Assembly: GCA_030691555.1 (NCBI GenBank)
Contig: JAUYEB010000299.1
Location: 1 to 12,163, forward strand
Source: Candidatus Bathyarchaeota archaeon
GTDB lineage: Archaea > Thermoproteota > Bathyarchaeia > TCS64
DNA length: 12,163 bases
Reading direction: 5' to 3'
Shown piece by piece: positions 6,093 to 12,163 of this stretch (position 1 is its first letter; each line of letters begins with the position of its first letter). The notes under the pieces were generated by a model, which ran no database searches, was not told the origin of the DNA, and worked only from the letters and a program-made list of their open reading frames with translations. A program made the translations under genes and the position numbers.

Positions 6093-6986
6093 CTACTGCT
6101 TGGATAGGCTGGTGAGCAGCGCCCCTATCAGTATGGCTGCCCCGCCGAGCATCGTGAGCGGCGTCGGGACCACGCCGAAAAGGGCGAACGAACCAATGAA
6201 GGCGGCCACCGGCTCGAGGTAAAGCCACACCGAAGCCTTGACCGCCTCGGTCCTACTCAGGGCGTAGTTCCAGAGGAAGTAGCCGCCGGTGCTACAGACA
6301 ACGGCCAGATAGAGTATGCTAACCCACTGGCTGGTTGTTAGGGCGGAGAGGGCGCCCCAGTCCGATGTCAGGCTCATGGGGAGGAGGAATAGCATGCCCC
6401 AGAGCGTCGTGTAGGCCGTCACCATCAGCGGCTTCCCTATCCTCTTCATCAGCCGGCGGCTGAGGGTGGAGTACATGCTCCAGCAGACCGCGTTCCCGAG
6501 GAGGCAGGCGACGCCGACGAGGAAGAGCCAGTCGACGCTGCCGAATATGAGCTTGGGGAGGGCGATGAGGGCGACCCCCGTCAGGCCGAGCGCGATCCCG
6601 AGGCCCCTCCTGAGGTTGAACCTCTCCTTGAGCAGGACCGCGCCCGCGAGGCCCGTGAGGACGGGTATCAGCCCCGTGACGAGGACGGCGGAGACCCCCG
6701 CCCCGGCGTACTGGACGCCCGTGTACTGCAGCCAGAAGTAGATGCTTATGCTGAGAAACCCGAAGAGGGCGAGCTCCTTCAGATCCGCCAGCGAAGGCCT
6801 GTTCCCCCTGCGATACTCCCAGACGATGACCGGCGAATAGATCGCCGCCGCTATGATGAACCTCACCGTCGCGAGAATCACCGGCGAAAGTGTGGTGAGC
6901 ACCATGCTGGCCGCGACGAAGCTCAGCCCCCAGATTATGGAGACCGTGATCGCCGCCGCCGTCCCGTAACCCCTATCGCCCGCCAA
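6093..6986 (-). CDS. EamA/DMT-superfamily transporter
   Basis: A 297-residue integral membrane protein with ten predicted hydrophobic segments and two EamA repeats (about 10-138 and 155-292). Family features are IIWGLSFVAASMVL near the N-terminus, the helix ending FWLQYTGVQYAGAGVSAVL, LLKERFNLRRGLG at the end of the first repeat, and NYALSRTEAVKASVWLYLEP in the second repeat (residues about 245-264). Members export amino acids or other metabolites; the substrate here cannot be read from sequence. The start is TTG with GAGGAG five bases upstream. It is divergent from the Lrp regulator, whose putative operator lies between them, and lies upstream of glutamine synthetase on the same strand. An amino-acid or glutamine-related substrate is therefore a reasonable inference, but unproven. 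Confidence 0.9.
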   Translation of the reverse strand: MAGDRGYGTAAAITVSIIWGLSFVAASMVLTTLSPVILATVRFIIAAAIYSPVIVWEYRRGNRPSLADLKELALFGFLSISIYFWLQYTGVQYAGAGVSAVLVTGLIPVLTGLAGAVLLKERFNLRRGLGIALGLTGVALIALPKLIFGSVDWLFLVGVACLLGNAVCWSMYSTLSRRLMKRIGKPLMVTAYTTLWGMLFLLPMSLTSDWGALSALTTSQWVSILYLAVVCSTGGYFLWNYALSRTEAVKASVWLYLEPVAAFIGSFALFGVVPTPLTMLGGAAILIGALLTSLSKQ

Positions 6987-7027
6987 GCCGGCTCCTCACA
7001 AGTTAATGAAATCAGCCTAATCACTCT

Positions 7028-7040
7028 ACATATATTAATC
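7028..7040 (-). promoter_or_regulatory. TATA-like element for the EamA transporter
   Basis: The minus strand reads GATTAATATATGTAG, centred about 48 bases before the TTG at 6986. It gives a leader of roughly 20 bases that contains the GAGGAG ribosome binding site. The plus-strand reading (TATATTAATC) could alternatively serve lrp with a longer leader. Confidence 0.5.
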
Positions 7041-7055
7041 TTATGACAACTTTCA

Positions 7056-7069
7056 TATACACGTGTATA
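7056..7069. promoter_or_regulatory. Lrp-type operator between EamA transporter and lrp
   Basis: TATACA-CG-TGTATA has the same six-base arms and two-base gap as the site upstream of glutamine synthetase. It overlaps or precedes the TTTTAA element (7071-7076), which is centred 30 bases before the lrp ATG. It also sits upstream of the exporter's TATA box, so one site could set both divergent promoters and autoregulate lrp. Confidence 0.68.
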
Positions 7070-7102
7070 GTTTTAACCACACAAAGGACGGAGAAGAACG
7101 CG

Positions 7103-7561
7103 ATGTTCAATCTCGACGAGATAGACAGGAAGCTCCTCCAGGAGCTTCTCAAGGACTCCAAGAGAAGCCAGAGGGAGCTGGCGAAGGCGATCGGGGTAAG
7201 CACAGCGACCGTGATCAACCACATAACCCGCCTCGAGTCCGCCGGCGTCATCAAGGACTACACGATCATGGTCGACTGGGAGAGGCTCGGCTACGAGCTG
7301 ACCGTCATCATAGAGATCACCGTGGCCCGCGGGAAGCTCATCGAGGTCCAGAAGACGATAAGCAAGCTGCCCTACGTCTGCGGCGTCTACGACATCACCG
7401 GGGAGATAGACAGCATAGTCATAGCGAAGTTCAAGAACAGGCAGGAGCTCAGCGAGTTCCCCAAGGCGCTCCTGAGTATGCCGGACATCGAGAGGACGAA
7501 CACCCACGTCGTCCTCAACACGGTGAAGGAGGACTTCAGGATGCTCGGGAACCTGAAGTAG
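7103..7561 (+). CDS. Lrp/AsnC-family transcriptional regulator
   Basis: A 152-residue feast/famine regulator. The N-terminal helix-turn-helix begins with LDEIDRKLLQELLKDSKRSQ (4-23) and continues through RELAKAIGVSTATVINHITR (24-43). The RAM ligand-binding and oligomerisation domain spans about 65-145, with GVYDITGEIDSIVIAKFKN at 94-112. These proteins bind amino acids and DNA palindromes as dimers to octamers. The frame is open to an ATG at 7043, but that extension would translate the operator. The ATG at 7103, where family homology begins, is used; GGAG lies about ten bases upstream. It is divergent from the EamA transporter, and the operator pair predicts that its targets are itself, the exporter and glutamine synthetase. 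It ends five bases before the convergent dehydrogenase stop. Confidence 0.95.
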   Translation: MFNLDEIDRKLLQELLKDSKRSQRELAKAIGVSTATVINHITRLESAGVIKDYTIMVDWERLGYELTVIIEITVARGKLIEVQKTISKLPYVCGVYDITGEIDSIVIAKFKNRQELSEFPKALLSMPDIERTNTHVVLNTVKEDFRMLGNLK

Positions 7562-7566
7562 GTTCC

Positions 7567-8565
7567 CTAGTCTTCTTTCAGCCTCAGGATCAGGTCGTCG
7601 TCGCGGCGTGGGCTCCCCCTGCCGTCCCTGTTGCTCGTGCAGAGGTAGACGTAGCCGTCGGGCCCCTGCGTGACGTCCCTCAGTCTCCCGAGTTCCCCGT
7701 CGAACATGGTCTCGACGGACTCGACCTCCCTGTAGGCCGGGGGCTTGAGGGTGATGACGCCTAGGCATTCGCCGCGCAGGTTGGCGACGAGCAGGCGCCC
7801 CCTGAGCCGCGGGTATCGGGGGCTGGTCACGAAGGCGCAGCCCGAGGGTGCCCATGTCTCGTCACCTGTCTGGTAGACTGGGGAGACGTACCTCGGGTCG
7901 TTCGTGTAGCCTATGACTTCGGGCCAACCGTAGTTGCGCCCGGGCTCGATGAGGTTCACCTCGTCGTGGGCGTACCACCCGTTCTCGCCGCTGGGGCCGT
8001 GCTCGCAGGAGAAGAGTGCCCCGGTCTCGGGGTGCCACGCTAGGCCCTGTGGGTTGCGGTTCCCGTAGCTGTATATGGGCGAGCCGGGGAACGGGTTGTC
8101 GCCGGGGACGGAGCCGTCGGGGTTAAGCCTCAGAATCTTGCCTCCGAGGCTGTCGAGCCTCTGCGCTAGTTCCTTCTTCCACGTCTCCCCCGCCGTCGCG
8201 TATAGCCTGCCGTCTGGGCCGAACTTTATCCTCCCGCCGTCGTGGACCCTGCCCCCCGGCATCCTGTCGATGATGACCCTCTCCGAGCCGAGCACGTGGT
8301 CCTCCCCCTCGGTGAACCTCGACACCCTGTTGAGAACTGCGTCCTTCGCGTCTCGGTACGTGTAGTGGACGTAGACCGCCCCGCTGCTCCCGTGGTCGGG
8401 GGAGACCGCGAGGCCGAGGAGCCCTCCCTCGTCCCCCTCCTTGGAGACGACGTCCAGCCGGAGCACCTCCTTCGACTCCCCATCGGCGAGGGAGGATAGG
8501 ACTCCGCGCTCAGTGTACAGTAACCTGCCATCGGAGGTGAAGCCGATGGACCAGGGTATCCTCAA
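7567..8565 (-). CDS. PQQ-dependent aldose sugar dehydrogenase-like protein (GSDH family), N-terminus uncertain
   Basis: A six-bladed beta-propeller related to soluble quinoprotein glucose/aldose dehydrogenases, which oxidise sugars to lactones with PQQ. Motifs over 332 residues: IPWSIGFTSDGRLLYTERG (3-21), HDGGRIKFGPDGRLYATAGE with His108 equivalent to the catalytic base, GNRNPQGLAWHP (168-179), EHGP (188-191), DEVNLIEPGRNYGWP (201-215) and RDVTQGPDGYVYL (296-308). The coordinates begin at the first available start, a TTG at 8565 without a Shine-Dalgarno. Homology appears to extend upstream: codons from about 8595 read YAVEVVVSG, matching the family's first strand, and the frame stays open to a stop near 8660 without any ATG, GTG or TTG. 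No secretion signal is visible. True PQQ dependence is uncertain. A KdgF-like cupin lies upstream. Confidence 0.88.
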   Translation of the reverse strand: MRIPWSIGFTSDGRLLYTERGVLSSLADGESKEVLRLDVVSKEGDEGGLLGLAVSPDHGSSGAVYVHYTYRDAKDAVLNRVSRFTEGEDHVLGSERVIIDRMPGGRVHDGGRIKFGPDGRLYATAGETWKKELAQRLDSLGGKILRLNPDGSVPGDNPFPGSPIYSYGNRNPQGLAWHPETGALFSCEHGPSGENGWYAHDEVNLIEPGRNYGWPEVIGYTNDPRYVSPVYQTGDETWAPSGCAFVTSPRYPRLRGRLLVANLRGECLGVITLKPPAYREVESVETMFDGELGRLRDVTQGPDGYVYLCTSNRDGRGSPRRDDDLILRLKED

Positions 8566-8645
8566 GCCGCTGACGACGACCTCGACGGCGTATGGGGTGG
8601 TGTTTCTGCTCGTGGCCTTTCGCCTCGTTGGAGGCGTGGGAAGCC

Positions 8646-8658
8646 TCGAATATAATCA
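8646..8658 (-). promoter_or_regulatory. TATA-like promoter of the sugar dehydrogenase
   Basis: The minus strand reads GATTATATTCGAG, centred near 8652. Transcription would start near 8626, about 60 bases before the first conventional start codon (TTG 8565). That is far longer than other leaders in the window. Confidence 0.5.
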
Positions 8659-8692
8659 GCTACTCCGAGAGCGGTGGGCAGACTCTTTCTGG

Positions 8693-9052
8693 CTACTTCT
8701 TTCCTTCCTTCTTCACCCTCTCCAGGTAGTCCTCCCTCGGCGGGGCGAAGCACTCTATGAGCACGGCGGGCTTGTCGCCCGTGGCGTCGAAGTTGTGGGG
8801 GACGCCACCGGGGGCGACGAAGCTGCACTGCGCCTTGATGTGTATCCTCTCGTCTCCCATGTAGAGGTCGCCCTCCCCCTCCTGCAGGTAGCCTATCTGC
8901 TCGTGGGGGTGGCTGTGCGGCGGCGTGGGTAGGCCGGGCTCGATGGTGTTGATCATCATCATGCACTTCTCCCCCGCCATGAGTATCTCGCCGTGGCGCC
9001 CCTTGACCGTCTCCAGCCTGGGCGCGTCCCTCCTCTTCACGATCTTGACCAT
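8693..9052 (-). CDS. Cupin-domain protein, KdgF-like
   Basis: A 119-residue single-domain cupin. Motif 1 is PPHSHPHEQIGYLQEGEGDL (44-63), with likely metal ligands His46, His48 and Gln52. Motif 2 is APGGVPHNFDA (80-90), with His86. The C-terminal FAPPREDYLE (102-111) and the HSHPHEQ signature resemble KdgF-type cupins, which in bacteria help convert unsaturated uronates; assigning that reaction here is inference. ATG at 9052 follows a TCTTAAACG element by about 34 bases, with no Shine-Dalgarno, so it is probably leaderless. It lies upstream of the sugar dehydrogenase on the same strand with a 127-base gap that has its own promoter-like element. The short charged tail ends EGKK. Confidence 0.88.
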   Translation of the reverse strand: MVKIVKRRDAPRLETVKGRHGEILMAGEKCMMMINTIEPGLPTPPHSHPHEQIGYLQEGEGDLYMGDERIHIKAQCSFVAPGGVPHNFDATGDKPAVLIECFAPPREDYLERVKKEGKK

Positions 9053-9079
9053 TTGGATCAGAATAGCCCCCGTTGTCTC

Positions 9080-9090
9080 CGCGTTTAAGA
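9080..9090 (-). promoter_or_regulatory. TATA-like promoter of the cupin gene
   Basis: The minus strand reads TCTTAAACGC, centred about 34 bases before the ATG at 9052, in the gap shared with the divergent M50 protease. Confidence 0.45.
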
Positions 9091-9113
9091 CGTGTGATGG
9101 GCCTCGCCGGAAG

Positions 9114-9125
9114 GTTATTAAAAAC
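9114..9125 (+). promoter_or_regulatory. TATA-like promoter of the M50 protease gene
   Basis: GTTATTAAAAAC is centred about 32 bases before the TTG at 9151. No Shine-Dalgarno is visible, so the message is probably leaderless. Confidence 0.5.
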
Positions 9126-9150
9126 GGGTTCCAACCCTCCCTTGATGTAG

Positions 9151-10266
9151 TTGTCTCTGAAGGTCGGCAGGCTGTTCGGCGTCGATGTGCGTCTGCACTA
9201 CACCTGGTTCTTCATATTCGTCCTCCTCTCTTGGTCGCTGGCGTGGGGGTACCTGCCCGTCGGATACCCGGGGCAGAGCGACACATTCTACTGGGGCGTC
9301 GGCGCCGTCTCGGCGGCCATGCTATTCGTCTCCGTGCTCATCCACGAGGTCGCCCACTCCGTCGTCGCGCAGAGGTACAAGATCAAGGTGAACAGCATCA
9401 CCCTCTACTTCCTCGGCGGCGTCTCGGAGACGGCGGAGGAGGCGCACACCCCCGACGCGGAGCTTAGGATGGCGGCGGCCGGGCCGCTCACGAGCGTCGC
9501 GCTGGGGGTCCTCTTCTACTCCGCCTTCGCGCTCGGGGGCGCGGCGCTCCCCGCGGCGGTGGTCGCCGTCCTCGAGTACGCAGGCTACATAAACATCGTG
9601 CTGGCGGCCTTCAACCTCATACCCGCATTCCCCATGGACGGCGGCAGGGTCCTCCGCGGCATCGTCTGGGGGAGGAGCAAGGACGTCCTCTCCTCCACCC
9701 GCACCGTCACGAACATCTCGCGCGCGATCAGCTTCATCTTCATAGGCCTAGGCCTCCTCGACACGATCTACTACTCCGACCTCAGCGGGATCTGGCTCCT
9801 GTTCATCGGCCTCTTCCTCTCCAGCAGCGCGCAGGCGAGCATGAATGAGACGCGCGTCACGCAGGCCCTGACCGGGGTCACCGTCGGGGAGATGATGACG
9901 AAGGACGTGAAGACGGTGGAGCCGGGCCTCACCCTCCAACAGCTGCAGGACTACGCCCTGACGCCGACGAAGCACCACGGTTTCCCGGTCGTCAAGGACG
10001 GGGAGCTCGTCGGCCTCGTCACCGACGAGGACGTGAGGCGGGTAAGCCCCGAGCTCTGGGACGAGAGGCGGGTGGAGCAGGTGATGAAGGGGATGAAGGG
10101 CCTCGTCACCGTGGGGCCGGGGGACGCCGCCGTCGACGCCCTCATAAAGATGGCGAAGGCGGGGGTGGGTCGCCTCCCCGTCGTCGAGGGGGGGAAGCTC
10201 GTCGGCATAGTGACGCGCAGCGACTTCGCCCGAGTCATCCAGGAGCGCCTAAAGTTCCGCAGCTAG
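9151..10266 (+). CDS. M50 (site-2 protease) membrane metalloprotease with two CBS domains
   Basis: An intramembrane zinc protease of 371 residues. Hydrophobic segments fall at about 17-35, 48-65, 108-128, 132-155, 192-206 and 212-226. The zinc motif HEVAH is at 65-69, and the third ligand is Asp163 in NLIPAFPMDGGRVLRG (155-170). Two CBS modules follow the membrane part: about 245-300 (VGEMMTKDVKTVEPG, FPVVKDGELVGLVTDEDV) and 307-367 (LPVVEGGKLVGIVTRSDF). CBS pairs bind adenosine nucleotides and probably gate activity by energy state, as in SpoIVFB-type proteases; the substrate is unknown. The start is TTG, immediately after an in-frame TAG, and MSLKVGRLFGVDVRLHYTW matches family N-termini. 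It ends 27 bases before the convergent deacylase stop. Confidence 0.95.
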   Translation: MSLKVGRLFGVDVRLHYTWFFIFVLLSWSLAWGYLPVGYPGQSDTFYWGVGAVSAAMLFVSVLIHEVAHSVVAQRYKIKVNSITLYFLGGVSETAEEAHTPDAELRMAAAGPLTSVALGVLFYSAFALGGAALPAAVVAVLEYAGYINIVLAAFNLIPAFPMDGGRVLRGIVWGRSKDVLSSTRTVTNISRAISFIFIGLGLLDTIYYSDLSGIWLLFIGLFLSSSAQASMNETRVTQALTGVTVGEMMTKDVKTVEPGLTLQQLQDYALTPTKHHGFPVVKDGELVGLVTDEDVRRVSPELWDERRVEQVMKGMKGLVTVGPGDAAVDALIKMAKAGVGRLPVVEGGKLVGIVTRSDFARVIQERLKFRS

Positions 10267-10293
10267 CCGAGACCCGCGTATTGTCTCCGGGGG

Positions 10294-11874
10294 CTACTTC
10301 CCCTTTCGCAGCACCCTGCCCGGCAACTTCCCCGTGTGCTTGCCCTTGTCTATGGTGAAAACGCCGTTGCAGACGACGTAGGGTATGCCGGTGGGGAACC
10401 TGTGGGGGTCGGTGAACGTCGCCTCGTCCTTAACCGTCTTGGGGTCGAAGACGACGACGTCGGCCTTGTAGCCCTCGCGGAGCAGGCCGCGGTCCTTGAG
10501 GCCGAGGCGCTGGGTGGGGGCGCTGGTCATCTTCCTGACGGCCTCCTCCATGCTTATGACCTTCTCCTCGCGGGCGTAGTGGCCGAGGACGCGTGGGAAT
10601 GTGCCGTAGTAGCGTGGGTGGGGCCTCCCCTGGCCGAGGATGCCCTTTGGGCTTATGGCTGAGCCGTCGCTCCCCACCATCCCGATGGGGCTCCTCATCA
10701 CGTACTTGACGTCCTCCTCGTTCATCCCGAACATGACGACCGGGACGACCGTGTTCTCGGCGAGCAGCAGGTCGCAGACGGCGTCGTGGGGCTTCTTCCC
10801 CCACTCCTTCGCTATGTCGGCGATGGTCCTGCCGTTGTACTGAGGGTTGTTCTTCGCGTAGACGACGAGGACGCCGTCCCAGTCGCGCTCCATGCGCTGC
10901 TCCCTCGCCATGCGTTTTCGCTGCTCGGGGTCGCGTAGGCGCTCCATCATCTTCTCGGGTCCCCCCTCGTGCCCCCAGTGAGGGATAATCGCGGCGAGGC
11001 CCGTGCTGGAGGCGACGTAGGGGTACTGGTCGTACGCGACGTCGATGCCCCGCGCCCTTGCCTCCTCGACGAGGGCGAGGCTCTGCTTCGTCATGCCCCA
11101 CGCCTTCTTGCCAGACGCCTTGAAGTGGGCTATCTGGACGGGCAGCTCGGCCTTCTCGCCGATCTCGATCGCCTCCTTGACGGCGTCGAGGAGCGACTCC
11201 TTCTCCTCCCCCCTTATGTGGCTCGCGTAGAGGCCGCCGTGCTTCGCCGACACCTTCGCCAGCTCTATTATCTCCGGCGTCTTCCCGTAGACGCTTGGCG
11301 GGTAGATGAGGCCGGTGCTCATCCCGTAGGCGCCGTCCTTCATCGCGTCGTCCACGAGCTTCCTCATCTTCCTGAGTTCCGCGTCCGTGGGTTCCCTGTT
11401 CTCGTACCCCATGACGTTCTGGCGGACGGTGCCGTGGCCGACCCACGTCGCCACGTTGAAGCTGACGCCCTGCCGGTCGACGCGGTCGAGGTAGTCCTTC
11501 ATGGTCACCCAGTCGTACTCGAAGTCGTCGGGGACGCCGCCGCGCCCGTACTTGTCCCTGTAGGCCTTCACCGGCTTGTTCATCGGCGCCGCGGAGGTCC
11601 CGCAGTTGCCGACCACCTCGACGGTGATGCCCTGGTAGACCTTCGACTCGACCCTCGGGTCGACGAGGAGGGGGATGTCGCTGTGGCTGTGGATGTCCAT
11701 GAAGCCGGGGGCGACCATGTGCCCCTTGGCGTTCACCCTCCTGGCGGCCTTGGCGCCCCGCAGGTCGCCGACGGCCTCGATCTTGTCACCGACGACCCCG
11801 ACGTCCGCCCTGAACCACGTGTTCCCCGATCCGTCGACGACGTGCCCGCCCTCAAACAGGATGTCGAACCTCAA
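10294..11874 (-). CDS. N-acyl-D-amino-acid deacylase (D-aminoacylase), amidohydrolase superfamily
   Basis: Zinc-dependent hydrolase expected to release D-amino acids from N-acyl derivatives. It is 526 residues, near family length. A small beta domain is formed by both ends (FDILFEGGHVVDG; KADVVVFDP). The TIM barrel carries HSHSD (His62, His64), GNCGTSAAP with Cys91 as the family's unusual zinc ligand, GAYGMSTGLIYPP (181-193), ASHIRGEE (His219), QIAHFKASGKKAWG (His250) and GSDGSA (Asp403), followed by HPRYYGTFPRVLG (419-431). All metal and catalytic positions are present. The related dihydropyrimidinase-type or N-acyl-D-glutamate deacylases are alternatives, so the exact substrate is open. The start is TTG, about 36 bases after a CTTTATC element. 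It may serve D-amino-acid or peptidoglycan scavenging. Confidence 0.93.
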   Translation of the reverse strand: MRFDILFEGGHVVDGSGNTWFRADVGVVGDKIEAVGDLRGAKAARRVNAKGHMVAPGFMDIHSHSDIPLLVDPRVESKVYQGITVEVVGNCGTSAAPMNKPVKAYRDKYGRGGVPDDFEYDWVTMKDYLDRVDRQGVSFNVATWVGHGTVRQNVMGYENREPTDAELRKMRKLVDDAMKDGAYGMSTGLIYPPSVYGKTPEIIELAKVSAKHGGLYASHIRGEEKESLLDAVKEAIEIGEKAELPVQIAHFKASGKKAWGMTKQSLALVEEARARGIDVAYDQYPYVASSTGLAAIIPHWGHEGGPEKMMERLRDPEQRKRMAREQRMERDWDGVLVVYAKNNPQYNGRTIADIAKEWGKKPHDAVCDLLLAENTVVPVVMFGMNEEDVKYVMRSPIGMVGSDGSAISPKGILGQGRPHPRYYGTFPRVLGHYAREEKVISMEEAVRKMTSAPTQRLGLKDRGLLREGYKADVVVFDPKTVKDEATFTDPHRFPTGIPYVVCNGVFTIDKGKHTGKLPGRVLRKGK

Positions 11875-11903
11875 AACCAGTCACGCCAATAAGGGTGGGC
11901 GGA

Positions 11904-11916
11904 GGCGATAAAGAGT
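11904..11916. promoter_or_regulatory. TATA-like element upstream of the deacylase
   Basis: The minus strand reads ACTCTTTATCGC, centred about 36 bases before the deacylase TTG. The plus-strand reading, CGATAAAGAG, could serve the rightward region instead or as well. Confidence 0.45.
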
Positions 11917-11946
11917 TTAGCATGAGGCAAACGTCAACCCTATACG

Positions 11947-11973
11947 CCGCCGATCCCGTGGATCTATCGGCGG
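11947..11973 (+). repeat. Leader-type hairpin, CCGCCGAT...ATCGGCGG
   Basis: Perfect eight-base arms (11947-11954 and 11966-11973) separated by 11 bases. An alternative fold nests GATCC-CGT-GGATC (11952-11964) within CCGCC/GGCGG, giving ten pairs with a four-base bulge. It lies just downstream of the plus-strand TATA-like element and before the broken reading frame. It could be an operator, an RNA leader structure or a terminator for leftward read-in. Confidence 0.5.
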
Positions 11974-11979
11974 TGCGAG

Positions 11980-12163
11980 TTGACGGAGCCGTATCATCAC
12001 GTGAGGTTCCGATGGTGGACGTCGGTTGACCTCGACAGGCTCGCCTCCGATTATGGCGAACTCTACTAGGCGGAGTTGAGGGCCCATCCGTAGGACGATG
12101 TGGAGCTGACCCTCTACAAGGACCAGCGGGACGAGGTCACGCTGAGGGCGGACTCGCTGAGCG
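11980..12163 (+). pseudogene. Apparent broken reading frame with two in-frame TAG codons, right edge
   Basis: From a TTG at 11980 the frame reads MTEPYHHVRFRWWTSVDLD, and on to GELY, then TAG at 12067-12069. It continues AELRAHP, then TAG at 12091-12093, then DDVELTLYKDQRDEVTLRAD to the edge. Codon choice (CTC, GAC, GAG, AGG, G/C in third position) looks coding on both sides of the stops. The protein is not recognised. TAG is the commonest terminator in this window (fen, thioredoxin, exporter, lrp, dehydrogenase, cupin, protease, deacylase), so routine decoding of TAG as an amino acid is unlikely and a decayed gene is the simplest reading. Alternatively a new gene starts at GTG 12097. Confidence 0.4.

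Noticed and set aside
6004..6228. N-terminal extension of glutamine synthetase to 6228
   Set aside because: It would translate the TATA box, the Lrp-type operator and the antisense-frame end of the exporter; family homology starts at the ATG at 6003.
10969..11892. A 307-codon plus-strand frame opposite the D-aminoacylase
   Set aside because: It is a GC-driven shadow with a Val/Asp/Leu-rich repetitive composition; the opposite strand carries all amidohydrolase ligands.
11980..12163. Pyrrolysine read-through of two TAG codons
   Set aside because: TAG is the most frequent terminator of the intact genes in this window, so general decoding as an amino acid is improbable; no pyl gene is in view.

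Overview
The window is chromosomal DNA from a GC-rich archaeon. The evidence is an ATP-dependent replicative DNA ligase and a FEN1 flap endonuclease, archaeal TATA boxes at fixed distances from start codons, Lrp-type and TrmB-like regulators, and a type I glutamine synthetase. Strong G/C bias at third codon positions and frequent AGG arginine codons fit a thermophilic or TACK-like lineage, but I cannot fix the phylum. I see no mobile element, CRISPR array, rRNA or recognisable tRNA.

Layout. 1-1870 (minus): fen and lig form a tight pair for flap removal and nick sealing; lig runs off the left edge and starts at a TTG one base after the fen stop. 1910-3145 (minus): a DUF401-type membrane permease. 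3146-3450: a roughly 300-base gap with several hairpins and TATA-like elements at both ends, a possible non-coding RNA locus. 3451-4685: an orphan receiver protein, then a convergent thioredoxin, then a divergent TrmB-like regulator. The last two share a promoter region holding a perfect 8+8 palindrome that abuts the regulator's ATG.

4645-7561 is a probable nitrogen module: glutamine synthetase (minus), an EamA/DMT-type exporter (minus) and a divergent Lrp/AsnC regulator (plus). The same inverted repeat, TATACA-N2-TGTATA, lies upstream of glutamine synthetase and again between the exporter and lrp, which predicts one regulon. 7567-9052 (minus): a PQQ-type sugar dehydrogenase whose N-terminus has no normal start codon, preceded by a KdgF-like cupin. 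9151-10266 (plus): an M50 site-2 protease with two CBS domains. 10294-11874 (minus): an N-acyl-D-amino-acid deacylase. 11875-12163: a leader hairpin and what looks like a reading frame broken by two TAG codons, cut by the right edge.

Many genes appear to be leaderless, with the TATA centre about 30-34 bases before the start codon, and about half use TTG starts. Several longer frames that open upstream of a promoter therefore have their real starts further in: thioredoxin at 4181, glutamine synthetase at 6003, lrp at 7103 and the TrmB-like gene at 4251.
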